37,384 bases of DNA from Deltaproteobacteria bacterium (GTDB taxonomy: Bacteria > Desulfobacterota > Desulfarculia > Adiutricales > Adiutricaceae): positions 1 to 37,384 of the forward strand of contig JAISWF010000069.1 in the NCBI GenBank assembly GCA_031271165.1. The letters are read 5' to 3'. The notes under the pieces are model-generated. The model was not told the origin of the DNA. It searched no databases and was given only the letters and a program-made list of their open reading frames with translations. How positions within the stretch are numbered: position 1 is the stretch's first letter; each line of letters opens with the position of its first letter. Of the stretch, positions 1 to 9,900 are shown piece after piece. Made by a program: the position numbers and the translations under genes.

Positions 1-446
1 TCTCGATCGTACTTGGAGTAAAGTTCTTCAAAAAGTGACTTAAATACTTCGGACGGGGTGGAACCTTCAAGAGTTAAATTTTCACTTTTGGCAATACCTT
101 TTAGATCACGGATTAAACCGCTTTTTACCGTGTCAACACTTTCAGTGTCAATTGCCGCCAGGCTTAACCGAATGACTGGATAAGGTTGCCAGTCATAGTT
201 TGATTTGTAAATCTGGAGCCCTTCAAAAAGCTCCCGGCGACCTCTTAGGATATTGTCCAGGGTATCGATCAGAAGGGATTTGCCGAAACGGCGAGGTCGG
301 GACAAAAAATAGGGGGACTTAGTATTTAAGAGATTGTGGAGTAGTCCGGTTTTGTCGGCATAAATATGCTCTGGTTCGGTTTTTTTTCCGTCTTGGAAAC
401 CGCGAATTTCATCGAAGTTTTCTACACCAAGTGGTAATAATAGCAT
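1..446 (-). CDS. AAA-ATPase_like (PF09820-type) protein, N-terminal part, truncated by window edge
   Basis: Manual translation from ATG at 446 (reverse strand): MLLLPLGVENFDEIRGFQDGKKTEPEHIYADKTGLLHNLLNTKSPYFLSRPRRFGKSLLIDTLDNILRGRRELFEGLQIYKS...; open to the window edge; 'YFLSRPRRFGKSLL' is the hallmark P-loop of this family. Confidence 0.85.
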   Translation of the reverse strand, partial: MLLLPLGVENFDEIRGFQDGKKTEPEHIYADKTGLLHNLLNTKSPYFLSRPRRFGKSLLIDTLDNILRGRRELFEGLQIYKSNYDWQPYPVIRLSLAAIDTESVDTVKSGLIRDLKGIAKSENLTLEGSTPSEVFKSLFEELYSKYDR

Positions 447-772
447 GGTTAAAAGCTCCCTGGCCTCCAGGTGGAGTAAAAAAATGCTTTGAGGCGTGAT
501 TCAGGCAATAAACCAACATTTATATTTTAACACCAGACCGGTGTCTTTAGTTTTTCTACGGGATGGTTAGCCGAGAAAGCCCGAGCTTTCGGCCCAATTG
601 GGTGAACGCCGCATTAAATTTAGCCATTGGTTAAGGGAGAATCATCAATTGCTCCGTTGAATGCGCCTGGTGATGGTCAATAGTTTTGGATGCCTCTCAT
701 TGTTTAGTTTATTATGGCAAAATATGGAATACTTTACAACATCAATTGATGAGAGTTGGCGGGGTCGAAAAC

Positions 773-813
773 GACAAGCCCACCCAGGCGGCTAGCGCAT
801 GGGTGGGCTTGTC
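773..813 (-). terminator. Strong Rho-independent-like terminator for the 886..2493 gene
   Basis: Perfect 14-bp inverted repeat GACAAGCCCACCCA (773-786) / TGGGTGGGCTTGTC (800-813), 13-nt loop; on the - strand it is followed by GTTTTC. Confidence 0.75.
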
Positions 814-885
814 ATTATAGTTAAGAGAAAAAAATAAATTTTAATTTGAAAATAATATCTAAAAAGCAAATAGATATTTTTTTGT

Positions 886-2493
886 TTAGCATCCTAAAAT
901 ATTAATAACTTTGCTGTTATGACACTCAGTCCTAAAATAAAGCTTTTCTTCTGGGTTTTTACTTTTATCTCGATCGAAAATGACTAACCAGCCTTCTTTG
1001 GCCCTAGCTGAAACGAGATAATTTACTAACTTATCTATGCTCATTTTCAAAGGTTGATGGCCTTTAATTTTAACTTCCACCATAAATTGCTTGTCATTAT
1101 AGATAGCGCAAATATCTACACTCCCTCTACCTTCAGCAAATTCCCGGTGGACCTTAGCCTGTCCATTTAGAGCTTTTTGCACATAAGCAAAGAGTATGAG
1201 AGAGTGTAATGCCTCATCATACATAATAGCGTCCAGATTTTTGTTGTGCTTAGGAAACGACTGCCCATTTCGACACCAGAAATCCTGGAAGTCTTTCAAA
1301 AGGTCAGTCATTAGAATGTCCTGAACTTGGAAGTATTTTTTTCGGGTAATGTTGTCATCCAAAACGTACTGAATTTGATCAGTTAATACCCTGCTCATGA
1401 CCTCCTGGTAGATTTTGTTGGCTGGCCTTAAATCCAGACTGTCACCCGAAGTAACTAGTCCTAAATCAAGACAATATTTCCGATCGTCACTGTTGATCGG
1501 TACCTTTCCTTTAATTCCAGCGAAGACGGCATCCATAACGGCAATGACCCTGGGCTCTTTAAGGCGTTCTAAAAGGGAATCAATGTGGGTATCCCGTCGT
1601 TTAATCAAGGTTTCAGCGGCATCATCAAAATGTTGGGAGGTAATAACCTGGGTTGGTTTACTTTTCAAATCTTTGGACACGATTTGGTCAGCTAAAGCGT
1701 TGACCAGCCAAGGCTGCCCTTCTGACCAATACCAGGCCCTCTCTACAGCCGATGGTTCAAAGACTTGCCCGGTAGCTTGGGTGTGCTGTCCGTAGAGGTC
1801 ACTGATTTCATTTTGGGTAAAGTTAGCTAAGGTCAAGGCTTCCTTTTTAATGTTGAAGGGGCTGGCTAAACCTCTGGACTGAGATCCAGGTCGGACTGAT
1901 GTCAAATAGTCTCGGATGTCACGCATACCAACCAGCGCCATGGATCGGGGAAATTTGTTACCAGGTTGGTGTCGAATATTATAGCCATCTCTTATTTGGG
2001 CTAAAAAAGTTACAAGACCTGCTTCAGATAAACAATCCGCTTCATCAAAAAAAACTACGAGATCTTTATCTAAATCCTCACAAAGACTATTCAATAATAT
2101 CTTAATTTTTCTGTCAGTATCTGATATTCCAGATAAATAATTAAAAGATTCAGCTTTTGATCTTATATTGACAACTTGTGATGTTCTCATTGATTCATTT
2201 AATTGTGAAAAAATCGTATTAATAGAGTCATTTCTGTCATCAATATTTCTTGTTGTCATCAAGAAACAAGTTAAAGCATACATTTTGCCTTCAGAGTTGA
2301 TTTTATCTGTCAAGAAATCTAAATACGTTGTCTTGCCAGATTGACGGGGAGCGTGAAGGACGAAATAAAACTTACCTTCGATCATCTCTTCTACGTCTGG
2401 CAGTCGATCCAAAACTGGAAGCAGGTAATGTTCAGAAGGGACACATGGACCAACGGTGTTAAACCTCTTGGGAGATTTAGTGGCAGTAGACAT
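886..2493 (-). CDS. AAA-family ATPase (AAA-like, PF14516-type) with C-terminal PD-(D/E)XK nuclease-like domain
   Basis: ORF 535 aa; Walker A 'HAPRQSGKTT', Walker B 'LVVFFDEADCL'; C-terminus 'GRGSVDICAIYNDKQFMVEVKIKGHQ' resembles a PD-(D/E)XK core. Confidence 0.75.
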   Translation of the reverse strand: MSTATKSPKRFNTVGPCVPSEHYLLPVLDRLPDVEEMIEGKFYFVLHAPRQSGKTTYLDFLTDKINSEGKMYALTCFLMTTRNIDDRNDSINTIFSQLNESMRTSQVVNIRSKAESFNYLSGISDTDRKIKILLNSLCEDLDKDLVVFFDEADCLSEAGLVTFLAQIRDGYNIRHQPGNKFPRSMALVGMRDIRDYLTSVRPGSQSRGLASPFNIKKEALTLANFTQNEISDLYGQHTQATGQVFEPSAVERAWYWSEGQPWLVNALADQIVSKDLKSKPTQVITSQHFDDAAETLIKRRDTHIDSLLERLKEPRVIAVMDAVFAGIKGKVPINSDDRKYCLDLGLVTSGDSLDLRPANKIYQEVMSRVLTDQIQYVLDDNITRKKYFQVQDILMTDLLKDFQDFWCRNGQSFPKHNKNLDAIMYDEALHSLILFAYVQKALNGQAKVHREFAEGRGSVDICAIYNDKQFMVEVKIKGHQPLKMSIDKLVNYLVSARAKEGWLVIFDRDKSKNPEEKLYFRTECHNSKVINILGC

Positions 2494-2590
2494 ATTTCCT
2501 CAATACTGGCTTTTGAGCTAGCCAAGCCTGGTTATAACGGGCCAGACGGCCAGTTGCGAGCCTTTGTCCTTTATTTAGATTCTACACCAA

Positions 2591-2605
2591 GCCCTTATAA
2601 AGGGC
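2591..2605. repeat. Short perfect hairpin GCCCTT-ATA-AAGGGC
   Basis: Inverted repeat read directly, upstream of the ATPase gene start. Confidence 0.4.
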
Positions 2606-3493
2606 AAATCTGATCTGGATTTGCTCACCTCATCTTGGGCCAACCATCTGCCAGCAAAAAACTCGAAAAAAAAAGCCGACTCTTTTTAAAAAACCGGGTC
2701 CTGCTCGAAAATTAAAATTCCCAAGCTGGTTGTCGATTTTTCAATATGGCCAGTTGTTGGACCTTAGACTAATGGCAAAGCTTGGTGAGTCAAGGATTTT
2801 GATGGTTTCATTAAATTTGGTGTCGGCCATTCAAACTCGTCAACGTCCTGAGAGTCTGGCGGCTGGTTTCGGTGCGGGAGGCGCACGAAATTGTTCCCTG
2901 GGGCGGTCAATAACCGCCAAGGTTTGGGAAAAGGATATGAGCCCAGGCGAGGGGAGCAAGATTTCCAACATCCCCATTTAGAGGGAACTATGGCGGCGTT
3001 CCGTTCTTACGGCCAGACTCCAGAAAATAATTGTTATAGGTTACGGAGGCGATTCGATCCTAAAGCGTTTGTGGCTGGACGGACTTGAAAATAAGCTCCA
3101 TGGAGCCAGCTCCTCTTTTGGTCCGACTGGCGAAAGGTGAACAGCGGTTCTAGTCTGAAACTTGGTCGGCCGTGCCGGACATCATCAAGTTGAAGGAAGG
3201 TTCTGACTGGATGTTCAATAGCCAAAGGGCAAAACCGGCCCGACGGCGAGTTAGGTTCCCCAGCTCTGCTGGTGGTTAGGTGGACAAAGGCGGTTGTTGG
3301 CCTTTGCCATGGACGCCAATATACTTACGCCGGAGAATGCCGCCAAGCCGGTCTTGCCTTAACGCTTTGGGCGATAGGTCAGGCCGGCCGAGAAACTAAC
3401 AGGTATCGCATCGTCGTTAGAAGGCATCGCCGACAAACAGGTGTTGAAATAAAAAAACCGCCTTTTGGGGAGCGGATTTATAAGAGACTTTAA

Positions 3494-4037
3494 GGAAATA
3501 AAAAAATAAATTTATAATTACCTATTGCTTTAGTAGTTTGAGGCCGCCGCAGCCATTCTATTGCTTCCACTATTCATTTTAGCCTCACCCACCCCTCCGC
3601 TACATTTTTCTCCGCTAACCCAGAAAATAAGCCCGGCTATAGTACTGACCGAGCCAGAAAAAAACTGGCTAGGTTTTAGGTTTTACTAAAGCAGTCAATT
3701 TAATTTTGTAGCTCTTTTTCCCTCTATCTTCCAGTTTTTTAGTTTTAATCAAAAAAATAAAATAGTGTTCTATTTCTAATAAAATTTAAAAAATTATGTC
3801 TAGTAAAACAGTGTCGGCAAGAAGGCAACGAAGAGTCCGGCCAAAATTTTAAAAAAAAATTACGACATTAGAAAATAAAAAAAACAACCAAGCTTTATCA
3901 TCAGCTCAGATTGAAGCGTGAAGTTGAATTGACGAGCAGCCAGAGCGTCTTCTAACAACTTCTAAACCTATTGGGTCGGCTCCCCCATCGACTGTGGTCA
4001 GGACGGAGCTAAAACTAAAAAATTAAGGTATTTGATT
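3494..4037 (+). promoter_or_regulatory. Probable promoter/leader region of the first T6SS operon
   Basis: Long CDS-free AT-rich interval (especially ~3490-3900) directly upstream of tssB; no specific promoter boxes confidently identified. Confidence 0.4.
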
Positions 4038-4526
4038 ATGGCAAAAGAAGGATCCGTCGCCCCGAAAGAGCGGGTAAATATCGTTTACAAGCCAGCCACA
4101 GGCGATCAAAAAGAGGAGATTGAGCTTCCTCTTAAGCTTTTGGTGGTTGGAGACTTTACCCAGGCGCCTGACAGCCGCTTAGTTGAAGATCGGGCGCCAA
4201 TCGCCGTCGACAAGGATAATTTCAACGAGGTTTTGAAGGGTCAAAACATTTCGCTCGAATTGACGGTCCCCAACACGCTATCAGGTGAAGAGGGTGATGA
4301 GATGAGCGTAAAACTGGCGTTTGAATCCCTCAAAGATTTTGAGCCCGATCAGTTGGTTCAGAAGGTTGAACCCCTCCGCAAACTCATGGAGTTACGTGAG
4401 GCCCTCAAGGCGGTTAAGAGTCCCATCGCCAACATTCCGGCTTTCCGCAAGCAGGTTCAGGCGCTGGTTGACGATGACGAAGCCAAGAAAAATTTGTTTA
4501 AAGAACTCGGACTAGATAAGGAGTAA
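4038..4526 (+). CDS. tssB: T6SS contractile sheath small subunit TssB/VipA
   Basis: 162 aa from ATG 4038 (AAGG upstream); 'VNIVYKPATGDQKEEIELPLKLLVVGDFT' and 'KLAFESLKDFEPDQLVQKVEPLRKLMELREAL' are TssB signatures. The listed ORF starts at an upstream TTG (4032). Confidence 0.96.
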   Translation: MAKEGSVAPKERVNIVYKPATGDQKEEIELPLKLLVVGDFTQAPDSRLVEDRAPIAVDKDNFNEVLKGQNISLELTVPNTLSGEEGDEMSVKLAFESLKDFEPDQLVQKVEPLRKLMELREALKAVKSPIANIPAFRKQVQALVDDDEAKKNLFKELGLDKE

Positions 4527-4532
4527 AGCCTA

Positions 4533-6014
4533 ATGGCGGCGAAAAGTCAAGGTGGGGCGGCTACAGCTGAGGTGGTCACCCAAGAAACTAGTTTACTCGA
4601 CGAAATTGTCTCAGCGACCTCGTTTAATCCCGAAGACGAGACCTATACCCTGGCCAAAGAAGGTCTTAAAGCCTTTATCCAGGAACTGGCCGCCGGTAAC
4701 CGTCAGGAGGTCAAAGTTTCCGGGCCATTGGTCGACGAACTAATCAAAGAAATTGATCGCAAGATTTCCAAACAAATGGACGCCATCATCCATAATGAAG
4801 ATTTTCAGAAGCTTGAGTCGACGTGGCGCTCTTTGAAATTTTTGATTGATCGAACCGATTTCCGGGAAAACAACCGAATTAACATCATGAATATAAGCAA
4901 AGATGACTTGCTAAGTGATTTCGATGATGCTCCGGAAATAACCAAATCGGGTCTGTATAAACAAATATACACCGCTGAGTATGGCCAATTTGGTGGGCAG
5001 CCCTTCGGTGGCATAATCGCCAATTACGAATTCGGTCCCGGGGCTCCAGACATTAAATTGCTCGGTTATGCTGCCGCCGTGGCCACCATGAGTCATGCCC
5101 CATTTATCGCCTCGGCCGGGCCCAAATTTTTTGGGGTTGAGCGCTGGGCCATGTTGCCTAACCTCAAAGATTTAAAGAGTATTTTTGAGCAGCCCGTTTA
5201 TGCGAAATGGCAGTCCTTCCGGACATCAGAAGACGCCCGTAACGTTTGTCTGACCTTGCCCAAGTTTTTGCTCAGACTTCCATATTCCGAAGACAATCCC
5301 ACCAAGACTTTTAATTACGAGGAAACGGTTCAGGACCCTGACATTGATTTTTGCTGGGGCAATACGGCCTTCGCTTTGGCTTCCAAGCTAACCGACAGCT
5401 TTGCCAAATACCGTTGGTGTGCCAACATCATTGGTCCTCAAGGCGGAGGCAGTGTCGACGATCTGCCCTTGTACCGCTACGAGGAAAAAGGGGAGACCCA
5501 CAACAAGATCCCCACCCAGGTCTTAATCAGCGAACGCCGGGAGTTTGAACTGGCTGAAGAAGGTTTTTGTGCTCTCACCATGCGCAAGGGTTCGGATAAC
5601 GCCTCGTTTTTCTCAGCCAACAGTTGTCTTAAAGCCAAGGTTTTTGCCAATACTCCTGAAGGAAAAGAGGCCGAGACCAACTATAAACTGTCACTCCAGC
5701 TGCCTTATATGATGATTATGAGCCGGCTGGCCCACTATATTAAAGTCCTCCAGCGCGAGAACATTGGCACCTGGAAAGAGCGGGCCGATTTAGAGCGCGA
5801 ACTGACAGAATGGATTCGTCAATACGTTACTGAAATGGACAATCCAGCGGCGGAAGTTCGCAGCCGCCGTCCGCTGAGAATGGCCAGTATTGAGGTTTCT
5901 GATGTCGAGGGCGATCCCGGTTGGTACCGGGTGTCGCTGAAGGTTCGGCCTCACTTCAAATATATGGGCGCCAATTTTACTTTGTCACTGGTCGGCAAGC
6001 TTGATAAAAAATAG
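4533..6014 (+). CDS. tssC: T6SS contractile sheath large subunit TssC/VipB
   Basis: 493 aa; 'ESTWRSLKFLIDRTDF', 'AEYGQFGGQPFGGIIANYEF', 'RLAHYIKVLQRENIG', 'QYVTEMDNPAAEVRSRRPLR' TssC motifs. Confidence 0.97.
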   Translation: MAAKSQGGAATAEVVTQETSLLDEIVSATSFNPEDETYTLAKEGLKAFIQELAAGNRQEVKVSGPLVDELIKEIDRKISKQMDAIIHNEDFQKLESTWRSLKFLIDRTDFRENNRINIMNISKDDLLSDFDDAPEITKSGLYKQIYTAEYGQFGGQPFGGIIANYEFGPGAPDIKLLGYAAAVATMSHAPFIASAGPKFFGVERWAMLPNLKDLKSIFEQPVYAKWQSFRTSEDARNVCLTLPKFLLRLPYSEDNPTKTFNYEETVQDPDIDFCWGNTAFALASKLTDSFAKYRWCANIIGPQGGGSVDDLPLYRYEEKGETHNKIPTQVLISERREFELAEEGFCALTMRKGSDNASFFSANSCLKAKVFANTPEGKEAETNYKLSLQLPYMMIMSRLAHYIKVLQRENIGTWKERADLERELTEWIRQYVTEMDNPAAEVRSRRPLRMASIEVSDVEGDPGWYRVSLKVRPHFKYMGANFTLSLVGKLDKK

Positions 6015-6080
6015 CCAGCCGCCATTTGGCTCAGGCTGTTTTTTTCCAATCCAAATTTTTAGCCAACGAAGAAAAATGGT

Positions 6081-6103
6081 CAGACCGCAATGAGACTGGT
6101 CTG
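6081..6103 (+). repeat. Hairpin CAGACC-N11-GGTCTG in hcp leader
   Basis: Inverted repeat read directly. Confidence 0.4.
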
Positions 6104-6126
6104 AGCTCTCTCTGGCGAGACCGATG

Positions 6127-6141
6127 CCCCGATGGTCGGGG
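6127..6141 (+). promoter_or_regulatory. Hairpin CCCCGA-TGG-TCGGGG in hcp leader
   Basis: 6-bp perfect stem with 3-nt loop; same core as the hairpin at 6265-6279. Confidence 0.5.
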
Positions 6142-6232
6142 TGTTGAGGCCCCAGCGTCCGGTCAACGATAAACCCTCGCAGGTTAGCCTGCAGCCGTTA
6201 TTTCAAGCCGGGCGAATTTACAAGCTTTTCAC

Positions 6233-6252
6233 GCCCAAGGATAATCCTGGGC
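6233..6252 (+). repeat. Hairpin GCCCAAGGA-TAA-TCC-TGGGC (one bulge) in hcp leader
   Basis: Inverted repeat with a single bulge, read directly. Confidence 0.4.
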
Positions 6253-6264
6253 GGGAAATCGGAA

Positions 6265-6279
6265 CCCAGATGGTCTGGG
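6265..6279 (+). promoter_or_regulatory. Hairpin CCCAGA-TGG-TCTGGG in hcp leader
   Basis: 6-bp perfect stem with the same TGG loop and GATGGTC core as 6127-6141. Confidence 0.5.
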
Positions 6280-6349
6280 CTCTGAAATCGCACCAAAAGT
6301 GCAAAAAGTACGCGATGCGCACATTACCAGAGAAAAAAGGAGAAATGTA

Positions 6350-6829
6350 ATGGCTTTAACTGCTTACATGTCAGTCAATGGAAAAAACCAGGGCGACATC
6401 AAAGGTGATTGCCCCCAAGGTGGCGACAAGAAGGACAAGATCATTTTGTACAACGTTGATCATCAGGTCGAGATCCCCAAGGACACTCACACTGGCCTGC
6501 CGACCGGTCAGCGCATTCACTTGCCTTTGACCGTCCTCAAGCACAAGGACAACGCCTCCCCGAAGTTGTTCCAGGCTTGCTGCAAAGGCGAGCAGGCTTC
6601 CGTTGAGTTGAGCTTCTACCGCATCAACGATAACGGCGAGGAAGACAATTATTACAAGATTACCTTGGAAGATGCTATCATCGTCAACCTCCGCGAGTAC
6701 ACTCCCACCACCTTCTTGCCCGAAAACAAGCCCTTCAAGGATATGGAAGAAGTGAGCTTCACCTACTCCAAGATCACCTGGAGCTACACCGACGGCAACA
6801 TCGAATTCACCGACGACTGGAAAGCCTAA
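6350..6829 (+). CDS. hcp: T6SS tube protein Hcp (TssD)
   Basis: 159 aa from ATG 6350 (AGGAG upstream): MALTAYMSVNGKNQGDIKGDCPQGGDKKDKIILYNVDHQVEIP... ; 'VSFTYSKITWSYTDGNIEFTDDW' C-terminal Hcp hallmark. Confidence 0.97.
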   Translation: MALTAYMSVNGKNQGDIKGDCPQGGDKKDKIILYNVDHQVEIPKDTHTGLPTGQRIHLPLTVLKHKDNASPKLFQACCKGEQASVELSFYRINDNGEEDNYYKITLEDAIIVNLREYTPTTFLPENKPFKDMEEVSFTYSKITWSYTDGNIEFTDDWKA

Positions 6830-6846
6830 GAACTGATTATCAATTC

Positions 6847-6889
6847 CTCCAGGGAGCTGTCAGGCGTGGTGTCTGAAAGCTCCTTGGAG
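6847..6889 (+). terminator. Long stem-loop 3' of hcp (partial terminator, processing site or mRNA stabiliser)
   Basis: CTCCAGGGAGCT (6847-6858) pairs with AGCTCCTTGGAG (6878-6889): 12-bp stem with one G-U wobble; inner CAG/CTG can add pairs. No clear U-tract. Confidence 0.6.
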
Positions 6890-6890
6890 C

Positions 6891-6911
6891 TTAAACTCTA
6901 GTTGAGTTTAA
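6891..6911 (+). repeat. Second stem-loop TTAAACTC-TAGTT-GAGTTTAA
   Basis: Perfect 8-bp inverted repeat (6891-6898 / 6904-6911) between hcp and clpV. Confidence 0.6.
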
Positions 6912-6942
6912 ATGTACTCCATCACAATATGGCTGAAAATTA

Positions 6943-9900
6943 ATGAAAAATCTCAATATACGGTCACTTCTCGATCGCCTGGGAAGCCAAACCATTAATT
7001 ATTTGAACAACGCAGCTGGTTTGGCCGTTTCTATGACTTGTCGGGAGGTGACAGTCGAGCATTTTCTGGTTAAAACCTTAGAGGACAGCTCCAGCGACGT
7101 GGCCTTGATGGTTGGGGCTCTGGGGGAGGATGACATAGGCTCGAATTTGATTTCAGCCCTGACCGGCGATGTGACCCGGTTTAAAACCGGGGCTGTGGGT
7201 CGGCCGGTTTTATCGCCTCTTTTGGTAGAGCTACTTCAGGAAAGCTTTTTGTGGGCGTCTTTGGAAGATGGCGCCGACTGCGTCAGAAGTGGCCATATTT
7301 TTACAGTTCTGGTTGGTCGTTCGGGCCGTTTTATGGTCGGTCAGACCTCGGAGCTATTGGCCCAAATTTCCGACGACGAGCTGGCTAAAGCTTTTGCGGC
7401 CATCAAAAAATATTCTAATGAAAACCCTCCGGAAAGTTCCGTTGATAAAAAGCTCCCATCAAACACTGCAAGTGGTGGGGGATTTGTCGAGCGTTTTGGC
7501 GAAGATTTTACCCAAAAAGCCAAAGACGGTTTAATTGATCCGGTCTTTGGTCGGGAGGCGGAAATACGCCAAATCATCAATATCTTGCTTCGGCGTCGTA
7601 AAAACAACCCTATTTTGGTTGGTGATCCCGGCGTTGGAAAAACTGCTTTAGTCGAAGGCTTGGCTCTTAAAATTGCTAATGGTGAGGTGCCAGACAGTTT
7701 AAAAAACACGCGCCTGATTGGTTTGGATATGGGGCGGTTGGAAGCCGGAGCGGGCATAAAGGGTGAGTTTGAAAACCGCCTCAAAGGCGTTATAGATGAA
7801 CTTAAAGCTTCGGCCAGTCCAGTGATCCTGTTTATTGATGAGGCCCACACCGTCATCGGTGCTGGAGGCGCCCAAGGATCAACTGATGCAGCCAACCTGC
7901 TTAAGCCGGCCTTGGCCCGAGGAGAACTACGTACTTGTGCGGCTACGACCTGGAAAGAGTATAAAAAATATTTTGAAAAAGACGCCGCCTTAGCCCGAAG
8001 GTTCCAGCCGGTATCTTTAGATGAGCCCAATGTAGAGCAAACCGCCGTTATTTTACGTGGACTGAGGGGATTTTATGAAAAAGCCCATCAGGTCATCATC
8101 AGCGACGCAGCTATCGAAAGGGCAGCTGATTACTCGGAGCGGTATATCACCGGTCGTTTTCAGCCCGATAAGGCGGTGGATTTAATTGATACTGCCTGCG
8201 CCCGAGTCAAGTCCAGTCAAGCGATTGAACCTGGCGAGCTTGAAGATCTTAAAGCCCGGGCCGCAGCCATGCAAAGGACAATTGACAGCCTTAGGCGCGA
8301 TCTTGATCAAGGACTGGTGGTGGAGACCAAAAAACTAAAGGAATTCACTGACCAAAAGCTTAAGATCGACCAAGAAATTCTTGAGCTTGATCAGCGCTGG
8401 CGAACGGAAAAAGAATTGATCGAACGTTTAATTGCTTTACGCGGTGAAATTTTTGTCGATACCGGTGCCCAACCTGTCCAAACTCCTGGCCAGGCAGCGT
8501 CCCCAGGCGCACCTGGCCAAGTCACCCGAGCTGTTGAACCATTAGAATCTGGGGAGCAATCAACTCAAGCCCAAGCCTCCCCAAATCCAAACCCCGCCTT
8601 TGAGCCCGCCCCAGTAAATTCCTTGAGCCTAAACGATGATTCTATCATTGGACCCGAGGCAACTACCAAGGACTCCCAACGGGCTGAGTACGATTCGATT
8701 CGGGCTCAGCTGGCGGCCCTTCAGGGCGACGACCCCTTGATTCATGCTGAGGTCGGTCCGGAAGCAGTGGCCAGAATCGTTAGTGAATGGACCGGGATAC
8801 CTCTGGGCCGGTTGGCTGAACGTAAGGTCACTGATGCAGCCGGCTTGGCCGCTGAGCTGGAAAAACGGGTCCACGGCCAAAATCCAGCCATTATGGTCTT
8901 AGCGCGGGAGTTGACCCTGGCAAAAGCGGGATTAAACGATCCCTTGCGCCCTTTAGGTGTGTTTTTGCTGGTTGGTCCTTCCGGGGTCGGCAAGACCGAG
9001 ACGGCGATGGCCTTGGCTGAAAGTTATTTTGGTGACGAGCGGGCCTTAATATCGATCAACATGAGCGAGTTTCAGGAAAAACACACGGTCAGCCGGCTGA
9101 TTGGCTCCCCTCCAGGTTATGTTGGTTATGGCGAGGGCGGGCTATTAACCGAGGCCGTTCGCCGGAGGCCTTACAGCGTTGTTTTGCTTGACGAATGCGA
9201 CAAAGCCCATGAGGAGGTTTTAAATCTTTTCTATCAGGTTTTTGATCGCGGAATGTTAACTGACTCCGAAGGTAAAACGGTCAGTTTTAGTAACACTGTC
9301 TTGGTGCTGACCTCTAACCTGGCCTCGGAAGAAATCAGGCGAGCCGTCAACTGCGTGACTAATTGGGACCTCGAATCGGTTAAAACTGGGATTTGGCCGC
9401 TTTTAACTCAAAATCTTAAACCGGCCTTTTTGTCACGGCTTTCTATTGTGCCATTCGGACCTCTGTCAGAGGAGGCTCTGCGAGAAATAGTTTCTGGAAA
9501 ACTGGCGGCGATTAGAGACAACCTTAGAAAAAACTCAGGCTTGGAGCTAGTTTGGACTCCCGAGATTGAATCGGCGGTTACCGAGCGGTGTTTGGAAGCT
9601 GAAACTGGGGCTCGCAACATAGATTACGTCCTCAAACACAATGTTTTGCCGGCTTTAGCCAAGAAAGTTTTAGAACTGATGGGCCCGCAGGAGGGCCAAT
9701 TAGAACCAACTCGGCTCAGTCTGCAAGTTGATGAGCGTGGATTTTGCCAGGCGATTTGGCTTGAAGATAGCGGCGATGAAATAGAGTCCAAGGATTCAAA
9801 AGAATTTACCGGACTGAAGGCGGTCCCCCATAATGGCGAAGATGCCGGCTTGGAAAGTGAATCACCAGATTCGGGCCGCCCTTTAGAGTCAAATTTTGAA

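Noticed and set aside
3272-3493. 73-aa ORF as a real gene
   Set aside because: No RBS, no recognisable motif, Arg-rich composition typical of chance ORFs.
6081-6279. CsrA binding sites in the hcp leader hairpins
   Set aside because: Both conserved loops are TGG within GATGGTC and lack the GGA core.
6132-6350. 72-aa ORF between tssC and hcp
   Set aside because: Lies across the hairpin-rich leader, overlaps the hcp RBS/start, no family resemblance.
7341-8030. 229-aa antisense ORF opposite clpV
   Set aside because: Fully inside a strongly supported CDS; composition (Ser/Arg-rich) is typical of the shadow frame of the GC-biased sense strand.
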